Notes under the pieces: generated by a model
Database searches by the model: none
What the model was told of the DNA's origin: nothing
Seen by the model: the letters and a program-made list of their open reading frames with translations, nothing else
In this document: positions 15,194 to 18,997 of the stretch, piece after piece
Numbering within the stretch: the first letter of the stretch is position 1
How the letters are laid out: every line of letters begins with the position of its first letter
Program-made: the position numbers and the translations under genes
Assembly (NCBI GenBank): GCA_905215655.1
Contig: CAJMQT010000029.1
Location: 1 to 18,997 of the forward strand
Length of the DNA: 18,997 bases
Reading direction: 5' to 3'
Source: an uncultured bacterium
GTDB lineage: Bacteria > Bacteroidota > Bacteroidia > Bacteroidales > Bacteroidaceae

Positions 15194-15218
15194 TGGGGCT
15201 TGGGGGTTCGGGGTTCTT

Positions 15219-15881
15219 TTACCACTCCACTCCTTTCATTCCATACCTTTCGAGGTATTGGTTGGTGAGACTGAAATGATGATTGCCGAAGAAACCGCGG
15301 TAGGCGGACAGAGGAGAGGGATGCGCCGAGCGCAGGACGAGGTGGCGCGAGGTGTCTATCAGCTGAGCCTTGCTTTGTGCATAGCTGCCCCAAAGGATGA
15401 AGACGAGGTGCTCGCGTTCAGCCGACAGCGTCTTTATCACGGCGTCGGTAAACTCTTCCCAGCCCTTTTTCTGATGACTGCCGGCGGCATGTGCTCGTAC
15501 TGTCAGCGTGGCGTTGAGCAGCAGCACACCTTGTTCCGCCCATCGGCGGAGGCTCCCGTCGGCAGGCACGGGTTTTCCCGTGTCGCTCTCTATCTCTTTG
15601 AATATGTTGACAAGCGAAGGCGGGAAGGCTACGCCGGGCGCCACCGAGAAGCACAGTCCCTCGGCTTGTCCCGGCTCGTGGTACGGGTCTTGTCCGATAA
15701 TGACCACTTTCACTTTGTCAAACGGACAGAGGTTGAAGGCGTTGAATATCAGTCGTCCCGGCGGATAACACGTGCCGCTGCGGTATTCGTCATGCACGAA
15801 AGAGATGAGTTTGGCAAAGTAAGGCTTGTCAAACTCTCCGCCCAGCTGCTCTTTCCACGAGCTTTCTATCTTTACGTCCAT
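15219..15881 (-). CDS. ung: Uracil-DNA glycosylase (family 1)
   Basis: Ung removes uracil from DNA to start base-excision repair. The 220-residue protein has the water-activating motif GQDPYH (63-68, with Asp65), the uracil pocket segment GLCFSVAPGVAFPPSL, LLLNATLTVRAHAAGSH and the leucine-loop motif HPSPLSAYRGFFG beginning at His187. These positions match E. coli Ung within one residue. Length and motifs are complete. The promoter at 15937-15968 drives it, leaving a leader of about 50 nt. It is divergent from the toxin-antitoxin locus, with the two promoters almost touching. Confidence 0.96.
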   Translation of the reverse strand: MDVKIESSWKEQLGGEFDKPYFAKLISFVHDEYRSGTCYPPGRLIFNAFNLCPFDKVKVVIIGQDPYHEPGQAEGLCFSVAPGVAFPPSLVNIFKEIESDTGKPVPADGSLRRWAEQGVLLLNATLTVRAHAAGSHQKKGWEEFTDAVIKTLSAEREHLVFILWGSYAQSKAQLIDTSRHLVLRSAHPSPLSAYRGFFGNHHFSLTNQYLERYGMKGVEW

Positions 15882-15936
15882 AGCATAAAAGTATTATTAA
15901 AACAATCGCGTCGGTCTCCGTTCACCCGAATGACTG

Positions 15937-15968
15937 CAAAAGTACTAAAAACCTCACTTTCTGACAAA
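15937..15968 (-). promoter_or_regulatory. Promoter of ung
   Basis: On the minus strand TTTG (15968-15965), a 20-nt spacer and TACTTTTG (15944-15937) fit the Bacteroidetes consensus. It lies about 55 nt upstream of the ung ATG. Confidence 0.75.
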
Positions 15969-15972
15969 TCTA

Positions 15973-16004
15973 TTTGGTAATAAGAAAAGACTTGTATATT
16001 TTTG
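15973..16004 (+). promoter_or_regulatory. Distal promoter of the toxin-antitoxin locus
   Basis: TTTG at 15973-15976, a 20-nt spacer and TATTTTTG at 15997-16004 fit the consensus. Only 4 nt separate its -33 box from that of the divergent ung promoter. Confidence 0.65.
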
Positions 16005-16040
16005 CATAAGATAAACGGCACCTCGGCAATTAGAAACAAG

Positions 16041-16070
16041 TTTCATTGCGCTCGGTTTGTTTTATCTTTG
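16041..16070 (+). promoter_or_regulatory. Proximal promoter of the toxin-antitoxin locus
   Basis: TTTC at 16041-16044, an 18-nt spacer and TATCTTTG at 16063-16070 form a near-consensus promoter 25 nt before the antitoxin ATG. The -7 box is followed by CATAAGAAG, almost the same as CATAAGATA after the distal promoter. An AAGGAG (16081-16086), a good Shine-Dalgarno and rare in this genome type, lies 8 nt before the ATG. Confidence 0.55.
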
Positions 16071-16094
16071 CATAAGAAGAAAGGAGACATTAAT

Positions 16095-16349
16095 ATGGAC
16101 AAATCAATAGCATTACAACAGTCTGTCATGCAAGATGTTGTATCTCTTATGGGCGACAACGAGGCAATGAAAAAGCTGCAAAAGTATCTGCGCAAGCTCA
16201 TAAGTGAGAACAAAAAGGAGATGAGCAAAAGCGAAAAAGCCGAGGTCTTGGATGACATCAGACAAGGACTTATTGAGGTAAGGGACGCCCGAAAGACAGG
16301 CGTAAAGTTACAACAGGCAAAAGACTTTCTGTATGAAATACGAGGTTGA
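16095..16349 (+). CDS. Antitoxin of a RelE-type toxin-antitoxin pair
   Basis: The 84-residue protein from ATG 16095 is highly charged and helical (MKKLQKYLRKLISENKKEMS, then KAEVLDDIRQGLIEVRDARK), with no recognised DNA-binding fold that I can name. Small helical proteins of this kind precede RelE/StbE-like toxins in many Bacteroidetes genomes and neutralise them by direct binding. The start is supported by AAGGAG 8 nt upstream and by the -7 box at 16063; the frame is open back to 16002, but that part would overlap the promoter. Its 3' end overlaps the toxin start by 17 nt, typical of such operons. The antitoxin appears intact although its toxin is broken. Confidence 0.75.
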   Translation: MDKSIALQQSVMQDVVSLMGDNEAMKKLQKYLRKLISENKKEMSKSEKAEVLDDIRQGLIEVRDARKTGVKLQQAKDFLYEIRG

Positions 16350-16665
16350 AGTAGCCAACAGTTTCAAAAAGAACTTCAAGAAGCTGCTGAAAAGGTATCA
16401 CAATATATGCGATGACCTTGAAACACTTATCGCAAATCTTGAAATTGACCCTTACATCGGTGCCGACTTAGGCAACGGCATACGCAAGATACGCATGGCG
16501 ATAAGCGACAAAGGGAAAGGCAAAAGCCACGGCGCACGCGTCATAACCTTTACGGTTGAGATGAATTAAGACCACGGCACGGTCACATTGCTTTCCATTT
16601 ATGACAAGAAAGACAGGGAAAGCATAACGCAAAAAGAAATAGACAAGCTGCTCAAAGAGCTTTAA
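16333..16665 (+). pseudogene. RelE/ParE-superfamily toxin gene interrupted by an in-frame TAA
   Basis: The frame opens with MKYEVEVANSFKKNFKKLLK, a RelE-like N-terminus, and continues with DPYIGADLGNGIRKIRMAIS and KGKGKSHGARVITFTVEMN, ending at TAA 16567-16569 after 78 residues. The same frame carries on without any shift for 31 further codons, DHGTVTLLSIYDKKDRESIT and the rest, to a natural TAA at 16663-16665. TVTLLSIYDKK is the conserved final strand of this toxin family, so the ancestral protein had about 110 residues. A single base change creating the TAA is the simplest explanation. Loss of the last strand and C-terminal helix should remove the ribonuclease activity. The truncated frame might still be expressed. 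It lies 17 nt inside the antitoxin gene end. Confidence 0.8.
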
Positions 16666-16678
16666 CAAAGAAATTATT

Positions 16679-16811
16679 TAATTAAGAATTAAGAATTAAG
16701 AATTAAGAGTTAAGAATTAAGAGTTAAGAATTAAGAGTTAAGAATTAAGAAAATATGCAACGTTGGTATTTTTCTTAACTCTTAATTCTTAATTCTTAAT
16801 TAATCTAACTC
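16679..16811. terminator. Heptad-repeat hairpin between toxin remnant and gpmI
   Basis: Nine exact 7-nt units (GAATTAA alternating with GAGTTAA) occupy 16686-16748. The opposed arm CTTAACTCTTAATTCTTAAT-like sequence at 16773-16803 is their reverse complement, so a stem of at least 30 bp can form. It lies between converging transcripts, with T-rich sequence on the right arm (TATTTTTC at 16768-16775), and would suit a bidirectional transcript end. This role is inferred; the repeat itself is plain. Confidence 0.6.
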
Positions 16812-18335
16812 TTACTTATTGTCTTCAATCAAGTTCTCTCCCGTCATGTCGGCGGGCTGTTCCAAGCCCATGATATGGAGGATTGAGGGCGCCACGTCGG
16901 CAAGACGACCGTTCTTGACGGTTGCCGAGTTGTTGTCTGTGACGTAGATGAAGGGCACGGGGTTCAGCGAGTGTGCCGTGTTGGGCGTGCCGTCGGCGTT
17001 GATGGCGTTGTCGGCGTTGCCGTGGTCGGCAATGATTATAGCCTCGTAGTCGTTAGCCTTTGCAGCCTCTATCACCTCTTTCACGCAGTTGTCTACGGCG
17101 TGGACAGCCTTTGCGATGGCGTTATACACGCCGGTGTGTCCCACCATGTCGCCGTTGGCGAAATTTACTACGATGAAGTCGTACTCCTGAGTGTTGATCG
17201 CGCCTACCAGCTTGTCTTTAACCTCATAAGCGCTCATCTCCGGTTTCAGGTCGTAGGTTGCGACTTTGGGCGACGGCACGAGTATTCTATCCTCGCCGTC
17301 GAACGGTGTCTCACGTCCGCCGTTGAAGAAGAATGTCACGTGGGCGTACTTTTCCGTCTCGGCGGTGTGCAGCTGTTTCTTGCCCATGCGGCTGAGATAT
17401 TCGCCCAAGGTGTCTTCCACGTTCTCTTTCGGGAAGAGGATATGCACGCCTGTGAACGACGCGTCGTAAGGCGTCATGCAGTAATATTGCAGACCTTTCA
17501 CCGTGTGCATGCCTTCGTCGGTCATATCCTGCTGTGTGAGCACCTGAGTAAGCTCCTTTGCGCGGTCGTTGCGGAAGTTGAAGAATATCACCACGTCGCC
17601 CTCTTCGATGCGTCCGTTGACGGTCGAGTTGACGATAGGTTTGATAAATTCGTCGGTCACTCCCTCTGCATAACTTTCCTCCATCGCCTTTACCATGTCG
17701 TCGGCAGCCTTGCCTTTTCCCTCTACGATAAGGTCGTAAGCCTCTTTCACGCGGTTCCAGCGCTTGTCGCGGTCCATAGCGTAGAAGCGTCCCACGATGC
17801 TTGCTATGTGTGCGTCGTTGGCGGCACATACGTCGTTAATCTCCTTGATGAAGCCCGCTCCGCTCTTCGGGTCGGTGTCACGACCGTCCATGAAGCAGTG
17901 TACGTATGTATCATTCAGTCCGTATTCTTTTGATATCTCGATGAGTTTGAAGAGGTGGTCGAGCGAAGAGTGTACGCCGCCGTTGCTCGTCAGTCCCATG
18001 AGGTGCAACTTTTTACCGTTCTCTTTGGCGTAGGTATATGCGCTGACGATTTCCGGGTTTTGCATTATGGAGCCGTCTTTGCATGCTCGGTTGATTTTCA
18101 CGAGGTCCTGATATACGATGCGTCCCGCTCCGATGTTGAGGTGTCCCACCTCCGAGTTGCCCATCTGTCCGTCGGGCAGACCGACGTCTTCGCCCGAAGC
18201 CTGCAACTGAGAGTGTGCGCTTACAGCGTTAAGATAATCCAGATAAGGTGTCGGCGTGTTGTAGATTACGTCGCCGTTGCCATGCTTTCCGATACCCCAG
18301 CCGTCGAGTATCATCAGTAATGCTTTCTTTGCCAT
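16812..18335 (-). CDS. gpmI: 2,3-bisphosphoglycerate-independent phosphoglycerate mutase
   Basis: GpmI interconverts 3- and 2-phosphoglycerate in glycolysis and gluconeogenesis using two metal ions (usually Mn) and a phosphoserine intermediate. The 507-residue protein opens KKALLMILDGWGIGKHGNGD with metal ligand Asp11, then GLPDGQMGNSEVGHLNIGAGR with the catalytic Ser61. FMDGRDTDPKSG, FFNFRNDRAKELT, VNFANGDMVGHTG and IIADHGNADNAI, with the second metal-binding His/Asp set, are all present. Length and order match the alkaline-phosphatase superfamily enzyme. It is transcribed alone from the consensus promoter at 18456-18486, with a leader of about 114 nt. It ends 2 nt from the heptad-repeat hairpin. 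Confidence 0.97.
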   Translation of the reverse strand: MAKKALLMILDGWGIGKHGNGDVIYNTPTPYLDYLNAVSAHSQLQASGEDVGLPDGQMGNSEVGHLNIGAGRIVYQDLVKINRACKDGSIMQNPEIVSAYTYAKENGKKLHLMGLTSNGGVHSSLDHLFKLIEISKEYGLNDTYVHCFMDGRDTDPKSGAGFIKEINDVCAANDAHIASIVGRFYAMDRDKRWNRVKEAYDLIVEGKGKAADDMVKAMEESYAEGVTDEFIKPIVNSTVNGRIEEGDVVIFFNFRNDRAKELTQVLTQQDMTDEGMHTVKGLQYYCMTPYDASFTGVHILFPKENVEDTLGEYLSRMGKKQLHTAETEKYAHVTFFFNGGRETPFDGEDRILVPSPKVATYDLKPEMSAYEVKDKLVGAINTQEYDFIVVNFANGDMVGHTGVYNAIAKAVHAVDNCVKEVIEAAKANDYEAIIIADHGNADNAINADGTPNTAHSLNPVPFIYVTDNNSATVKNGRLADVAPSILHIMGLEQPADMTGENLIEDNK

Positions 18336-18455
18336 GATGTATTTAAATTATGTTTGCGGGCTGTCCTTGGTGCCGAGGCATGCTACCGTCGGCAGTTTTC
18401 GACCGCCCATTTAATGTTTGATTTTACAAAAACAAACGTGCCTTTGTTGCGAGCG

Positions 18456-18486
18456 CAAAGTTACAAAGATTTACAAAAAGAGCAAA
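18456..18486 (-). promoter_or_regulatory. Promoter of gpmI
   Basis: On the minus strand TTTG (18486-18483), a 19-nt spacer and TAACTTTG (18463-18456) match the Bacteroidetes consensus exactly, as at sufB. Transcription would begin near 18449. Confidence 0.85.
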
Positions 18487-18572
18487 GCATTTAAATTAAG
18501 AACTTTATTAAATTATATTGCTGTCCGATAAAAGTTTGTTATGTCGCAACTTTTATTAGAAAATAAAGAGTA

Positions 18573-18691
18573 GCACCACTTCGGGTGCGTTTAGTGTAAA
18601 GCTCAGACTCCGGGCGTGTCGTCACGATGTTCCTCCACACCCGGTTAAATATAGTTCAGCCCTCCGGGCTGTGAGTAACACCGACACTAAA
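18573..18691. repeat. Cluster of hairpins, possible structured repeat or RNA
   Basis: Hairpins lie close together: GCACC/GGTGC (18573-18588), CCGGGCGTGT/ACACCCGG (18610-18644, with TCGT/ACGA nested inside) and CAGCCC/GGGCTG with a 3-nt loop (18657-18671). The outer pair TTTAGTGT (18590-18597) / ACACTAAA (18684-18691) could close the last two into one fold. Confidence 0.6.
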
Positions 18692-18816
18692 ATAATCGAG
18701 TATATTTGTGGCAGAAATCCGTGTAAATCCACAGAAATAATCCTCATAATGAGCCTCAATGATTTTTACAAGGAATTGGGGATAATTAAGAAAAACGTTG
18801 AATTTCATTCTACCTT

Positions 18817-18997
18817 TCTCCGCCATGGCATAGTGAGCAAGCTCCTTCTGCTCATGGCTTAATCGAAACGTTCGCTTTCGCGCACCTTTTCTCGCCACGG
18901 CATAGCTCAAACAAGTTTGGCTCTGCCCGTATGGCTTAACGAAAACGTTCGCTTTCGCGCACCTTTTCTCGCCACGGCATAGCTCAAACAAGTTTGG
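18817..18997. repeat. 77-bp direct repeat reaching the window edge
   Basis: ATGGCTTAA-to-GTTTGG blocks begin at 18854 and 18931, exactly 77 nt apart and nearly identical (GAAACGTTCGCTTTCGCGCA is shared). A diverged partial copy lies upstream at 18817-18853 (CGCCATGGCATAG against CGCCACGGCATAG). The period is not a multiple of three, so this is not repeated coding sequence. Confidence 0.8.

Larger units (their letters stand above)
18487..18997. other. Repeat-rich non-coding end of the window
   Basis: Beyond the gpmI promoter no convincing gene is seen. The stretch holds a hairpin cluster (18573-18691), an AT-rich segment, and a 77-bp direct repeat from about 18817 to the edge. Short open frames on both strands cross these repeats and change frame between repeat copies, so they are not called. 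Confidence 0.65.

Noticed and set aside
16971..17933. Long plus-strand open frame opposite gpmI
   Set aside because: It is a shadow of the strongly supported gpmI gene, with valine/histidine-rich content typical of antisense frames.
18656..18991. Minus-strand open frame of 111 residues with repeated basic stretches
   Set aside because: It crosses a 77-bp repeat, and the two copies are read in different frames, so there is no protein-level repeat or conservation.

Overview
The window looks like a chromosomal segment from a Bacteroidales bacterium, most likely Prevotellaceae. Three things point there. The gene families match (FtsW, the SufBCDS iron-sulfur machinery, GpmI, a DUF3109 protein, a Bacteroidetes-type WYL regulator). 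Strong Shine-Dalgarno sequences are mostly absent. Several promoters fit the Bacteroidetes -33 TTTG / about 19-20 bp / -7 TAnnTTTG consensus, for example before sufB, gpmI, ung and a toxin-antitoxin locus. The species cannot be fixed from the sequence.

Layout. Positions 1-2237 hold ftsW and an AraC-family regulator. Positions 2238-3096 form a long non-coding stretch with an intrinsic terminator, a degenerate array with a strict 22-nt period, and a perfect 40-bp inverted repeat. trmO follows (3097-3798). From a clean promoter at 3819-3849 runs the suf cluster: sufB, then two inserted genes (a gamma-class N6-adenine DNA methyltransferase and an overlapping putative restriction endonuclease), then sufC, sufD and sufS. 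On the minus strand come an orphan tyrosine recombinase, a WYL-domain regulator and rnhB. A 91-residue predicted membrane protein (plus) converges on a cysteine-rich DUF3109 protein (minus), followed by ung (minus). Divergent from ung is a RelE-like toxin-antitoxin pair whose toxin carries an in-frame stop. gpmI (minus) and a repeat-rich non-coding end close the window.

How it works together. SufS (desulfurase) and the SufBCD scaffold/ATPase complex build Fe-S clusters. The restriction-modification pair sits 9 nt after sufB and upstream of sufC, so it probably uses the suf promoter and ties a selfish or defensive module to a core operon. This is the most biologically striking arrangement here. 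The rest of the coding content is mainly housekeeping.

Repeats are unusually rich. They include (a) 7-nt-period GAATTAA/GAGTTAA/GAGTGAA arrays, one of which supplies the end of rnhB; (b) GC-rich REP-like palindromes, twice arranged as inverted pairs bounding about 170 nt; (c) the 22-nt array; (d) a hairpin cluster; and (e) a 77-bp direct repeat running off the right edge. All functional assignments are from motif reading; no database search was run.
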